Source: Drosophila miranda (lineage: Eukaryota; Arthropoda; Insecta; Diptera; Drosophilidae). Taken from it: 64,000 bases of DNA. The DNA is taken from contig NC_046674.1 of NCBI RefSeq assembly GCF_003369915.1, positions 28,647,657-28,711,656 of the forward strand. Direction: 5' to 3'. Within the stretch, counting starts at the first letter, position 1; each line of letters starts with the position of its first letter. The notes beneath the pieces were generated by a model that saw nothing but the letters and a program-made list of their open reading frames with translations, searched no databases and was not told the origin of the DNA. The position numbers and the translations under genes were made by a program. Below, one piece after another: positions 45,630 through 57,000 of the stretch.

Positions 45630-48600
45630 AATGGAACATACACGGCTACAAAAACAACTACATTGAATTACAAAGTCTCATGAAATCATATAACCCCCTA
45701 ATCGTTGCCCTACAAGAAACCCACATATCCAACCCCAACTATCTCCCTATCCCAACCAACTATTCAATATACTGCAGCTATAACCAGCTTAATGCTTTTG
45801 GAGGCACAGCCATCCTCATACACAACTCCATACCCCACACCCAAATCCCTCTCAACTCCGACTTTGACGCAGTAGGTGTCAACATCAAATCCAAATCCAA
45901 AGTCAACATCATATCCTCATACATCTCCCCAAACAAACCCTTCAACGCCCGCAATCTACATAACGTCCTGACCCTAACCACAAACGACCCCACCCTAGTC
46001 CTAGGAGACTTTAACAGCTGGCACCCCTACTGGGGCTCACCTAAGGCCAACCCAAGAGGGAAAACTTTAGCCTCCTTCCTAGACCATTCCAACTACATCC
46101 TCCTAAACGACAAATCCCCCACCCACTTCTCAACACACAAGACATTCACCCACATTGACCTCTCCCTAGCATCAGCAACTATTGCTCCAGAACTCCTCTG
46201 GGAAGTAATAGACGACCTCCACGGTAGCGACCACTTCCCCATACTAATCTCTCTCTTCAACAACCCATCCCTCCCAAACTTTACCTCTAAACCGTCCTTC
46301 AAACTGAAAAGAGCCGACTGGGACCTATACCAAAAACACATCCATAAACTCAACTCCACTACCCAAACAAGCGACAACGTCAACAGGGAAAACGCTCTAA
46401 TTAAAAAAATAATAATCCATAGCGCCCACCTTTCCATCCCCCAAAACACCACTTTCTCCCTCCCCCGTACCGTTCCCTGGTGGAACAAAGAACTAGCAAT
46501 CCTTAAAAGTTTAAAAATCACTAAATGGAAAAAGCTCAAACGAGACATAAACAACACCACCTACATAGAATATAAAAAAGCAAATGCCAAATTCAAAAGA
46601 GCAATCAGGGAAGCTAAACAGAAATCGATTCTTGATTTCACAGCCCAAATACACCCTACCTCTGACACATCCTCAACATGGTCTAACATCAGACGACTAT
46701 GCGGACTTTACCCTGTCAAAAACATTCACAATATTTTTAACCCCCACACCCAAACAGACACAACCAACCAAACCGAAATAGCCAACTCCTTCGCCCACAC
46801 GTGGTCAGAAGAAGCTCATGATCGTAATTTCTCCCCAACATTCCGTTCGAACAAATCCCAAACAGACTCTCTTATTAACTATACCCCAACTCCATCAGCA
46901 TTTGAAATCGAAAAGGACATTACATTCATAGAATTCTCATCATCTCTGTACTCCCTGAAAGGCCACACCCCCTGCCTTGACCGAATCTCATACTCCATGA
47001 TAAAAAACGCACCCCCCACCCTCAAAATCAGAATAATAAACCACTTTAACAAAATACTTGACTCATACATCCCTCAATCGCTCAAACTCAGCCTAGTCCT
47101 CCCGATCCTAAAACAACAAAAACCACTAACAGACATAAAATCCTACAGACCCATATCACTTAATTCATGCCTAGCCAAAACGCTCGATAAGATAGTGGCA
47201 AAAAGGTTGTGGTGGTTTGTTTTAAACAACAAATTAATTCACAACAGCCAACTAGGTTTTAAAAGAGGAAAATCGGTAATAGATAGTCTACTCTACGTAG
47301 ACCACCTAGCTACCAGAGCCATCGCCCTAAAAAAACATCTCACCTTAATATCCCTTGACTTCACCAAAGCTTTCGACAAAATAGGAATCCACTCCATCAT
47401 CCAACAACTAAAAAAATGGAAAGTAGGTCCACGAATATTACAATTCGTCATAAACTTCATGTCAAAGAGGAAAATCCTGGTGAAAAGTGGCTCGAACCTC
47501 TCGAACACCGTCCCTCTCCCCAACGGCATACCCCAAGGCTCCCCCATCTCAGTTATCCTTTTTCTTATAGCGTACAACCCCCTCTCCGAAATCTTATCCT
47601 CTCACAAGCAGATCAAATTCAGTGCATACGCCGACGACTTCCTCCTTATCATCCAACACAGCAAAAGGAAAAGCCCCACAACCGACATCCAAACAATCCT
47701 CAACCAAATAAGCAGCTGGTGCACTCAGTCAGGTGCAGACCTATCCAAAGATAAAAGCCAACTTCTACACATATGTCGCAAACATAACTGCAAACCTAAA
47801 TTCATTACTGGCAACACATCCATCAACCAAAACAACTCACTCAGACTACTAGGCCTCACACTTAACTCTAGATACAACTGGAACTCACATATCAATAAAC
47901 TCAAAATAGACCTTTCCAAGCCACTGGGCATTATCAAACACCTCTCGTCCTTAAAATACAACTGCCACACCTCATCACTTGTACAAATTATCAAATCTCT
48001 AATCATATCCAAAGTCGACTTCTGCCTCCCCATATACGGTTACGCACCAAAAAGCCAGCTTAACCGCCTGAAATCTACGATTAACGCAGCAACAAGAGCC
48101 GCCCTGGGTGCATTCCGCACCACACCCACTAACAACCTTCTATCCGAAGCCAACCTTCACACCTTGGAAAACAAGCGAGATTTTCTAACTGGCAAAATAT
48201 TTAAAAACCTCATCCACGCTAAAGACACCCCCCTAAACTCACTTCCAAAAAACAAAAAAAAAAAAAAACACAGACTGCTTAGCACGATTGACAGAGCCAA
48301 ACAAATATCCCAGAATAACCTCATACCGTTCTCCCCGATTAAAACCTCCAACACCAATAAATTCAACATGACAACCATCCTTAAAGCAACCAACATCACC
48401 CTATCCAAACACGATAAAAACACCACCCCCCAATAGTCTTCCACCAACTCTTCCACTCCATCAAATCCAACCTCCACCAACACACCTTCCTATACACAGA
48501 CGGGTCCAAAGCAGCAGGCATTACCAGCTATAGCATCTGCAATGAGACATCAACCATAAAATCCGGACTACTTCCACAGTACTCCTCAGTCCTTTCCAGC

Positions 48601-49531
48601 GAAATCATAGCTATCCACGAAGCCATCCTACTAAGCCGCAACAAACGCGGAAGATACGCTATCTGCACTGATTCACTCTCCTCTATATCCGCAATTACCA
48701 ATCCCAACAATTCCTCGTACTACCCCACCACAATCCGTAACCTCGTCACCAAACTTTTCCCAAAAATAACAATTATATGGATACCTAGCCACATTGGCAT
48801 AAAAGGGAACGAAATTGCTGACACCGCAGCCAAAACTACCTCCAAACTACCCCTCATATATACCCCCAATCATAATTCTAACGACATCTCACTATACCTT
48901 AAGAAAATCCTCATAACTAAACAAACAGACCTCCTCACTAAGACTTCCCCCTGGTACCAACAAGTTATCAACCTATCTTCCACTCATCCTCCCCCCAAAA
49001 ACCTAAACAACCTTAACAGAAGACACCAAGTCATCCTAAATAGACTGAGACTAGGGCACACAAGATTCACCAATGCCCACTACATGGATAAAACATCCTC
49101 CAACGCATGCCCACTGTGCCACAACCCAACCATAGACATAAGACACATACTATACACATGCCCCGCCCTCTCTCTTCAAAGATCCTCAATATTCCATAAC
49201 ACCGACCCCATGCAATACATCTCCAACCCTAACACCAAAAACGCAAAAATAATCCTCAACTATCTAGACCAATCTAAAATCATTCACTACATATAACCTC
49301 ATAAACAATCATCCCTGTACATATACATATACACAATTAGTATTTTAGATAATAATTCCCCCACAACATATAATAACGTATAGAACCAACCCTGTACATA
49401 TGTATATAAGTACATACATCCTCAAACGTATAATAATACTATAGTGAGCTTAAGGCCTCAGCAGCTATAGCCCCATACCCTGTAAATACCTAGTTTTAAC
49501 TATTTATTAGCTTTATATAATAATAATAATA
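45630..49531 (+). mobile_element. 5'-truncated I-clade LINE retrotransposon
   Basis: 3.9 kb starting inside the endonuclease domain (QWNIHGYKNNY). 45,630-48,436 carries an apurinic-type endonuclease (QETHIS, GDFNSWHPYWGS, GSDHFPI) and reverse transcriptase (KSYRPISLNSCLAK, SLDFTKAFDKI, IPQGSPISVILF, AYADDFLLI). A -1 frame then continues with RNase H (LYTDGSK, SSEIIAIHEA, CTDSLSSI, WIPSHIGIKGNEIAD) and a C-terminal CCHC-like knuckle (CPLCHNPTIDIRHILYTCP), ending at 49,296. RNase H plus a 3' end of (TAA/ATA) repeats (49,517-49,532) fits the I clade, not Jockey. The plus strand is strikingly rich in A and C. ORF1 and the start of ORF2 are missing. The single frameshift lies at a six-C run (48,426-48,431), so this is a young copy. 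Confidence 0.88.
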
Positions 49532-49636
49532 ATCTTAACTAATACATTAATTTTGAAATTTGAAATTTGCTCGGGTTTGCCAAAAAAAGCTTTGGTTCTA
49601 CAATCTTCTCTTTTTTCCCTTCTCAAGAGGACTCAC

Positions 49637-49828
49637 CGTTGAATTGGCAGGACCTCTGCTCACAGAGACGCACTTTGGCACCAGGACACTTTGATACTCG
49701 TTGGCACGACTCCGTTTCATGACTTTCACAGCTACTGGCTGTGGCTTGTACTTTTGTATTTGGCTTATGTTGTTTGTATGGAATCCGTGATCATATACTC
49801 CACTGGTCTCTGGGGTATTGCTGTCCAT
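49637..49828 (-). pseudogene. Predicted 64-aa spliced peptide, copy lacking last exon
   Basis: The coding exon equals 42,285-42,476, with the same acceptor, donor and ten-U tract. The last-exon acceptor and stop codon (42,073-42,178 equivalent) are absent, replaced by the LINE. A transcript would read from the donor at 49,636 into the LINE's antisense strand and need a new acceptor or end in the intron. Confidence 0.4.
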
Positions 49829-49831
49829 GTC

Positions 49832-51627
49832 CTAGAATGACAAAAAAAAAACCAGTCTCGTTGCCTATTCCCTATCATCCAACTCCCTCAAGCCTATCCT
49901 TCGTATATTACAACCTCCCTTTAGATTTCCTTTGCCTAATTTTCTGGTTCTGTGCACTTTTAAGATACTAATTCATTCGATTTGTTCAGTTACATTGCAT
50001 ATAGTATATCATATATTAAATTCTGTTACACTTATAAAAAGGTTCTCTTACAAATAAATCTCTCATTTGGTTTTCTGTGCTCTTGGGATAAATCGTTGTC
50101 ATTAATCTAAACGTAAAGGGCTTTTTTTTCTTCTTATACGACGGCACTGAGCTACTCCGTCCCTCGGTTGCTTACGAACTACATTAAATGTGTATATTTA
50201 ATACAAATTTAACTATTCGACAAGAGCAGCCTTCTTCACACGCTGACAATGCTGCTATGTTATTATCTTAACACTTGTTCATGCTACAATAGTTGTTTTG
50301 TTTTGATAGTTTTATCTTACAAAATAAGCTCGTCTCGTTGATTTGTGGTAGGTCCCGGTCGGGTCTGATCCCCAGGTGGCGACTGTACCCTCGACTTGTT
50401 GCCGTTGTCGTCTCTCTCTTTCTGTATCACGCTAGGGTGCCATATTGCTTTGCACTATGCTCGCTCCTGCTCTCGCTAACATGCTGCGCGTCTCATCTCA
50501 TCTTATCGTCACCTCTCGCTCTTTTTCAGAGCTAACAATTAAGTCTGTGTGTCTGACTTGATGTTTATAACGTATAACGGTTAATATATATGTAATGGTA
50601 TCTTTTTATTTTATATTTAACGTTAATTACATGTATTTTTCGGCTTGTTTCTTTCAGTTTTTTCTTCTTTTTTTAAATTTAGTCTGAAAAAAAAACACGT
50701 ACCTTATCTATGATAATTCTACAAGACTAGGGTTTTATTTTTATAGGTTTATATTTAGTCAAAAAAAATTTTTTTAAGAGTTATAATATTGATATTTCTA
50801 CTCTATCAAAGGCGTTTTTCCAGCAGCACGCGCGCGGAGTTTCTGATTTGACAAAATGGCAAATGAATGTTGAATTTCAGATTACAGAATCGGGTGTTTT
50901 ATACATATATCCATTGTATATTCAACATATATATATATATATATATATATTCATATATATATATATGAATATGAATATTTATATATATGTATATATTTAT
51001 TATATAATTTGAGAGTGTTTGTGTCTTTACAAAAAATTTGTTGAGGTTCCTGGATCCTCTTATAATTTTACAATTGAATCAAACATTCTGTATGTATGGT
51101 ATACATATATGTATGTATGTATATGATATTGAGTGTCGTCTGGAAGTGCGTATGTTTTGTATGCTTCTGATACAAAAATTAAATGGAATTTGAATTGGAT
51201 ATCGATCGTTTCAAACGTAAAACGTGAATAGTTTGTGAAATTCTAAAAAGAGAACTCTCCTGCCTCTTGCCTCTTGCCTCGTGTGTGTGTGTGTGTGTGT
51301 GTGTGTATCTGCGTAGCTTGGAATCGTTATGTTTATCTCTGTTTTTGTTTTCTTTGTGTATGTGTTTTGTTTTTGTTTTTGTCTGCATCCCTTTTGTTTT
51401 TGCTGCCAATGCCTTTTTGCGCCGCTCTCTTCCTTCGTTCGCCCTCCGATCTTCAACCGATCAATCAGTGTGTGTGGATATATACATTTGTGTGTTTCTG
51501 TGTGTCTGTCTGTACGAACACATACATACATCTAGGTAGAGAGAGACGCACAGAGTCAAAGAGAGAGAGAGATAGAGGAGTATTGAGGGGGCTATTTCCG
51601 GGGTATTACGAGGGGGATGATTTAGAT
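49832..51627. other. Non-coding part of duplication copy B / ssx 3' UTR
   Basis: Downstream of the distal ssx stop on the minus strand. Minus-strand AATAAA signals occur near 50,996 and 50,738. It includes a longer (AT)n than copy A (50,925-50,970) and a (GT)n at 51,282-51,307. No exon is supported. Confidence 0.5.
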
Positions 51628-52758
51628 TCAGTTTCGGTTTCGATTTCGGTTGTAGTGGTTAAAGCTGCCACCGACTGCGTGCCTGCTGCCTCCTCCGGCT
51701 GCTCCACCACTGCCTCTGCCTCCGCTAGTGCCGCGCAGCATCCCATCATCATCAGCAGCATCCTGGTTGTTGCTGCCACGTCCGCCACCACCACCAGTTG
51801 TTCCCGGCCCCCAACTCGCCTCCATTCTATCCTGTTGTGCTTGAGCTGTTCTTGGAGCTGGTGCTCCGTCTGTTCGATCTCGGTCTCCCCTGTATGTCAC
51901 ATATACAAGACCCATGGCTTGCAATCTCCCAGTTTGAGGATCTAAGTAGTTGAGGGTATTGACATGGTTCGAATCGGAACACTGGTAATATACATATGCG
52001 GTATCTGCTCCGGCTCCTTCTGGTGTGGTTGTTCCCGCTCCTTCTCTTCCTGCAGATGCTGCTCCTCCTGCTGATCCTTCTGCTGATGATGTTGCATACG
52101 TATACGTTGTGGATGTGGCTGATGGTACGGGCACTGTTTGCGTTGATCCAGATCCCTCATCGACCTGATGATAATAATAATATGTTGTGCCACCCGATTC
52201 TCTCGATGTCGCGGTATATGTTGGAGTTCGTCTTGCTTGTGTTGGTGGTGCTCCAGGAGCTGTTCCTGTAGCCAAATATGTGGTGGCGGCAGGTGCAGAA
52301 GTAACCACATAGCCAACTGTATTTGGATATACAGCTGCTGCTGCTGCTCCTGCTTCTGCCGGTGTGGCTGCTCCTGATCCTGCTGCTGTCTGATAGGTAG
52401 GAACAAAGTAAGCAGGCGCATAGTAGGCCGACTGGCTGGGTATCTGAATGTTGGTCTGTTGCTGCTGTGACTGCTGCTGGCTGTAACTATTCATATTGTT
52501 GCTGGTGATCGCGCGAGACTGCTGCGGCTGGTTGGGGGGTTGCTGACTGGCGGAGATGGTGGACATGTGTGTTGTTGTTGTTGTTGTTGGTAGCAGATGT
52601 TGTTGTTGTGGCTGGTATGATGGCTGGTGAGACTGTGGTGGCTGTGGATGTGGACGCGACTGCGGTTGCGGTTGAGGATTCGGATGCGGAATTTGCTGCT
52701 GCCATTGCACGGCTGCCTGCTGGAGTGGCTGCAATGTGGCAATGGCAGCATGACCACT
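51628..52758 (-). CDS. Distal ssx reading frame (376 codons)
   Basis: It runs in frame from the codon after a TGA (52,761-52,759) to a TGA at 51,628. The product is Gln/Pro-rich, then Tyr/Ala/Thr-rich (SAYYAPAYFVPTYQTAAG; YVVTSAPAATTYLATG), then has a compact segment (YVYYQCSDSNHVNTLNYL; GRLQAMGLVYVTYRGDRDR) and a Gly/Arg/Ser-rich end finishing NRNRN. Such prion-like, Gly/Arg-rich tails are common in RNA-binding proteins. Joining to the upstream RRM exon with the best splice signals puts the TGA in frame just before it. It therefore becomes protein only through readthrough, an alternative acceptor (for example GGCAG|CC at 52,713/52,712, which restores phase) or a separate transcript. Confidence 0.6.
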   Translation of the reverse strand, partial: SGHAAIATLQPLQQAAVQWQQQIPHPNPQPQPQSRPHPQPPQSHQPSYQPQQQHLLPTTTTTTHMSTISASQQPPNQPQQSRAITSNNMNSYSQQQSQQQQTNIQIPSQSAYYAPAYFVPTYQTAAGSGAATPAEAGAAAAAVYPNTVGYVVTSAPAATTYLATGTAPGAPPTQARRTPTYTATSRESGGTTYYYYHQVDEGSGSTQTVPVPSATSTTYTYATSSAEGSAGGAASAGREGAGTTTPEGAGADTAYVYYQCSDSNHVNTLNYLDPQTGRLQAMGLVYVTYRGDRDRTDGAPAPRTAQAQQDRMEASWGPGTTGGGGGRGSNNQDAADDDGMLRGTSGGRGSGGAAGGGSRHAVGGSFNHYNRNRNRN

Positions 52759-55700
52759 TCACCTGTGAGATGCAGCTAATATTGGTGTAAAGAAATTAAT
52801 TTTTTTGTGTGTTTTAAATAAATTTCTGTGCATGATTGTTATATGGATGCAGTTTTTGAGATCGTGTTCTATTTGATCTACCTCTATGCGCCATATGCTG
52901 GTAGCCGCCACCGCCACCGACACCCGCTCCTCCACCGCCCCCACCTCCACCATGCATATGCACACCCACTCCCATTCCTACGCCCACGCCCATGCCCCCC
53001 ATCCCCATGCTGATTCCGTGGACTCCTCCGTGCAGCTGCATATGGTGCACCGCCGGATGGTGGGCCATATTATGGTGGTTGTGGTGACTGTGGCTGTGGT
53101 TGTGGTTATGCGGCTGGTGGGGATGGTGTTGTTGCTGATGGTGCTGGTGGTGATGCGGTGGATGATGGTGTTGCTGGAGCTGTTGCTGGTGCGGCTGTTG
53201 CATGTGTGGATGATGCTGGTTGTTGTTGTGGTGCTGGTTGTTGTTGTGGTGCTGGTTGTTGTTGTGGTGCTGGTTGTTGTTGTTTTGGTGGTGATGGTGG
53301 TGCGGCTGATGTCCAATATGCAGTGGGCCAGCCATTCCCCCACCGCCACCTACACCACCACCAATCGGCCCGCCAATCTGCGACATGAACTGTGCAGCCT
53401 TTGCCTTGCCATGTTCCTCGGCCAGACGCACCCAAATCGGCTGTGTGCAACCCAGTGGCACCGTATTGTTCAGCGTGTTCAGTGCATCCTGTGCCTCTTC
53501 GCGCTTACTGAAGCTGTAGCGGAGAATGGAAAGAGAGAGAGAGAGATAGACAGTTAGAGAAAGGCAAAAGGAGTAGACCCCATGGCTGTAGGATATATGG
53601 AAATCTTCTATTATACGGGGGTGCCACAGACCGAATTCCAACCTTCGCACCCCGGATAGCGTTTGGGTAGAAATCACAGATTGACATTCAAAATCAGTTG
53701 GAATTCGGCCTGTGGCATCCACGATTATACTAGGTATTGATATGTGAGTCCTTTCTCTACTCTGCGAGTTAAGGCATCCTTTTCCACTTAAATGCCCTGG
53801 CCCTTGGAGCTCTCTAGATATCTCTGGACCTACTGTGAATTGTGAATGTCTCTTGCATCCTTTTATACATATCGTTTGAATCTTGAACGTGTAAATCTTA
53901 CAAGTACTCATACATCAGTTTCTGAGCACAGATTCATCCGATCATTCAAAAGAAAGCATAACAAAAGAGTTGGCTGCACTGAAGCGTTCTAACGATTTGG
54001 AAACCATTCAGTTGGGCAAAGTTTAATGCTGATGTTCTGATAGATCATTGATTGAACGGTCCATGTTTTTCCGAACTTATGATTCACATCATTCCATTCA
54101 ATTATCACATTTTACAGTCTTAATAAACGTCGTGTCAGATCTGGGCTTGTAGCTAGAAAGCTTGCAGATAAGTTATGCCTAAATCTACACTGCGGCAACG
54201 ACACACCACAGATGAACACCCCGGACAAAGTTACATATAGCGTATATGATTCGTTTGTTTAAGAACACAATTCATCTTACAATATGTGCTGTATATGCTT
54301 TCCTTTGAGAGCCTAACAGCTCCTAGACAAGCACCTAAGCCTGGGCCACAATTACGACCATGAATGACAATCTCAAATGAACATTCACTCTGGACATTTC
54401 TGTATCTTTTGTAAATTTTTCAAAATAACAAAAATATGGGGGTAAACTTTTTCAATTCCTGATCTCCTAGTGCTCCAAGATCTCTAATTACAAATATCCT
54501 ATTAAGGAAGGAATCTATACATAATATCAAAAGGGCATTCAAACATCTCTATATTTAAGGGCCAAATCTGAATAAATCTTGATTTTGGAAGGTGACTCTA
54601 GATCAGGGGTCGGCAGGCCCTGTGCATTATGTGCATAGGAAAGTGCGCTGCTGCTGGCTTATGGGAGCTATTTTACTTCTGGGGGCAACAGAATAACGAT
54701 GGACTTACCGTACAAAGGCAACGCCGCGCGGACGTCCGGTGAGTTTGTCCCGCAAGATGTTTCGTTGGACAATTTGGCCAAACGGCGAGAAGGTTCTGGT
54801 GAGCATATCATCGTCGATATTGCGTGGTAGATTGATGACATACAGGTTGGTGTCCTTGATGGACTGGCCGCCGGGGCGAGCATACGAGACCTAAGAGACG
54901 AGAGAGCGTCCCGAGAGACAGGAATGAGTATGCGCAAGCGGTAGGTGGTTCGGGGACAGGGTGGTACACTCACCTTCAATCGCTTGTTGCGCACATATAG
55001 TCCGTTCAGCTTATCGATAGCTTCTTCGGTGTCCGCCTCTGTTCTGTAGTCGACGAAGCCGTAGCCGAAGCTATATCCAGTCTGAGCGTCGGGCGCGTTG
55101 CCAAAGAGGGTGGGGGATGAAATAAACCAGAGAGAAAGGATGCACAGGTTAGAGTTGCAGTTTGTGTATGTATTGCACGGTGCGACAAGGACAACAAGAG
55201 CAAGAGCAGGAGGCCTTTCTTGACAACAACGACCTGTGACGTGCATCCTGCGTGGCCTCTTACCCTACTTCCCCGGCTGGCTGGCTTTGGCTTACCTTGA
55301 AGTCGCGCATGATTTTGCAGGTGTTGATGCCACCGAAGTTGGCAAAGAGCTCGTACAGCTCTCGGTCCGTCATATCCTGTGGTAAGTAGTTGACTATTAG
55401 ATTGGTCGAGCTCACGCGCTCCTCCTGCTCTTGCGGCGGTGCGGCGGCGTTGTTATTGCCACCCTGTTGCTGCTGCTGTTGTTGGTCTGCAGGGCCTGCT
55501 GCCTCCTCGCTGCCATGGTTGTTCTGCTCGTCCCCGGACGATTCCTGGGGCTGCTGCTGCTCCTGCTCTTGCTGCTGGTCCCCGCCCTGCTGGAGCTCAT
55601 TGCCATTGCCATTGCTGTCATCATTGAAGTTTTCATCCTGGCTGCTCTCCTGCTGGCCCTCACGCTCCACAGCATCGGCTGGCTCCTGGAAAATGGGAGG

Positions 55701-55845
55701 AATAAAGCGTATTCAGCATTAGATTTCGAGTGGAAAAACGGGAGAGGATTTTAAGGCTCGGACTTACCTCCATGTCCGAAGACAACTCCTCGTTCTCATT
55801 CTCATACTGAGGGTTCTGATCCTGCATCTTGTCCGACTGCGACAT
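52759..55845 (-). CDS. ssx: Sister-of-Sex-lethal (two-RRM RNA-binding protein)
   Basis: Exons 55,845-55,768, 55,685-55,296, 55,081-54,974, 54,890-54,709, 53,513-52,882 and 52,775-52,759 (GT-AG, phases consistent) give 468 aa. ssx is the Sex-lethal paralogue, binding U-rich RNA and acting on splicing or translation. The N-terminus is Gln/Glu/Asn-rich. RRM1 (about 119-198) has LIVNYLPQ and GYGFVDY. RRM2 (about 205-286) has LYVINLPR and RGVAFVRF, followed by the Sxl-type VRLAEEHGKAKAAQF. After that comes a Gly and His/Asn-rich tail with (HHNNNQ)n, ending HMAHRAASHR before TGA. An alternative acceptor at 52,763 would give a 90-codon tail in another frame. Intron 4 is 1.2 kb. The tail is far longer than in Sxl. 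Confidence 0.9.
53215..53292. repeat. 18-bp minisatellite coding (HHNNNQ)n in ssx
   Basis: Four units of an 18-bp repeat (GTTGTTGTTGTGGTGCTG on plus) encode His-His-Asn-Asn-Asn-Gln on the minus strand, inside ssx exon 5. Copy-number change keeps the frame. Confidence 0.85.
53514..54708 (-). other. ssx: ssx intron 4
   Basis: 1,195 bases between CG|GTAAGT and CTACAG|C. AT-rich with no recognisable exon. The open frame at its 3' end is only an extension of exon 5. Confidence 0.8.
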
Positions 55846-55983
55846 GGCTGTCCTGATCCTGTTCTATACGCAGCCCAAAAAAAAAAAACGTCGCTTTCGT
55901 GTGCTTTCGCTTTTCGCGTCTCCGTAGACTGGTCAAAGTGCCACAAAGAATGTGTTGTATCTACGTCGCAGTGCGCGCCAGAA

Positions 55984-56634
55984 GCTGCAAATGGAAAAGA
56001 AGCACAAGAAAAATATATGTGTATTCGGTTTTCTGCAGCCTAATTCAATTAAGAGATGATGTGTGATGTCGTTGCACGCGTCCGCGTCCACTTCTGTCTC
56101 CGGTAAGGATTCAATTTCAATTGCAGTGACCTGGCCCTCCGAATTGCAGCTCGTTCGTGTTGCCCCCAAAATGTGTGTGTACATGGTGGAGGCTTCGGCT
56201 TCGGCTTCAGCTGCGGCTGCCGCCGAATGTCGCTCGGATGTCCGGATAGTGTCAGGTTTGAGCCTGACGAAGCGCATCCAGGGACATGGCCAATTGCAGC
56301 CGAATTCACGTCGGCAAGCTGCCGTGTTGTCGGTGTTCAGTAAGAGCCCGCCTCCCAGGGAGGCGCTGCTGCTGCTACACTCGGCCTGGGCTGGAACCCG
56401 ACGCGGCCAGAACACAGCAAAGTAGCTAGAGAAAAATCTACCCCCACCCCTAAAAAAAAAACACCATTCCATGCACACTCATGCACACACATACACGAAC
56501 ACAAACACGGGGCAGCAACAAGAAAAGAGCGAAGAAAAAACTAATGTACGGAGAAGTCGGGAGTACAGAAGAAACCCATCGCGGGGCGTGGGATAATCGC
56601 GAAAATACAATTCGAAAATAATTCGCAACTCACT
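55984..56634 (-). other. ssx: ssx 5' UTR intron
   Basis: Donor AAAGAAA|GTGAGT (exon end 56,634) and acceptor TTTGCAG|CTTC (exon start 55,984) enclose about 650 bases. The leader then runs to the ATG at 55,845. A stop in the leader frame supports the chosen start. Confidence 0.55.
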
Positions 56635-56731
56635 TTCTTTTCACCAATTGCTGACACACGACGCTACACTAGAAAACAGCTAATTTTTATACTTTTTTTT
56701 CTCGGAAACGCTTTAGCGGCGCCCTCTTCGC

Positions 56732-56742
56732 CTGTGTGACCG
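56732..56742 (-). promoter_or_regulatory. ssx: Motif-1-like core promoter element of ssx
   Basis: CGGTCACACAG on the minus strand closely matches the Drosophila core promoter Motif 1 (YGGTCACACTR), about 100 bases upstream of the predicted 5' UTR donor. This suits a broadly expressed gene. Confidence 0.45.
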
Positions 56743-56744
56743 CG

Positions 56745-57000
56745 GATTTATCGTTAAAATATACCTTCTGACCCTCAGATATAAAACAAAATATACCGTC
56801 TCATTTTAAAAATATACCGTAAATATACTGACGAATTCAATTTATATTTTACATATTCCTCGATTTTGATATTCCGTCGAATATTACTAGCCATTTAGAT
56901 CTCTCAGCTTTGTCCACATAATTGTATCCTATTGATGAATAAATTTCCTACTCGCATGTATTGTATTTTGACTAAAACACGGTTTACAAATTAGTGTTGC
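56745..57000. repeat. AT-rich dispersed repeat, copy 2
   Basis: It shares AAATATACTGACGAATT, ACATATTCCTC, TTTGATATTCCGT and AAATTTCCTAC-type blocks with 21,560-21,760 in the same order and strand. It lies directly upstream of the ssx promoter motif. ATACCGT-type phrases recur at 57,700-57,960. Confidence 0.5.

Larger units (their letters stand above)
45327..52707. repeat. Tandem duplication unit, right copy (B), with LINE insertion
   Basis: The left arm 45,327-45,629 matches the AMPK alpha flank. The right arm 49,531-52,707 matches the small gene to the ssx exon. Between them sits the I-clade LINE, where copy A instead has about 106 bases (42,073-42,178). On its right, copy B runs on without a break into the full ssx gene, so it is the arm attached to the parental ssx. 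Confidence 0.9.

Noticed and set aside
50293..50535. 80-codon plus-strand frame (also 42,941-43,183)
   Set aside because: Identical in both copies only because the duplication is recent; T-rich and Leu/Ser-rich, with no start context or domain.
53106..53450. Alternative frames in the ssx His/Asn region
   Set aside because: They arise from the 18-bp minisatellite; phase from RRM2 fixes the HHNNNQ frame.
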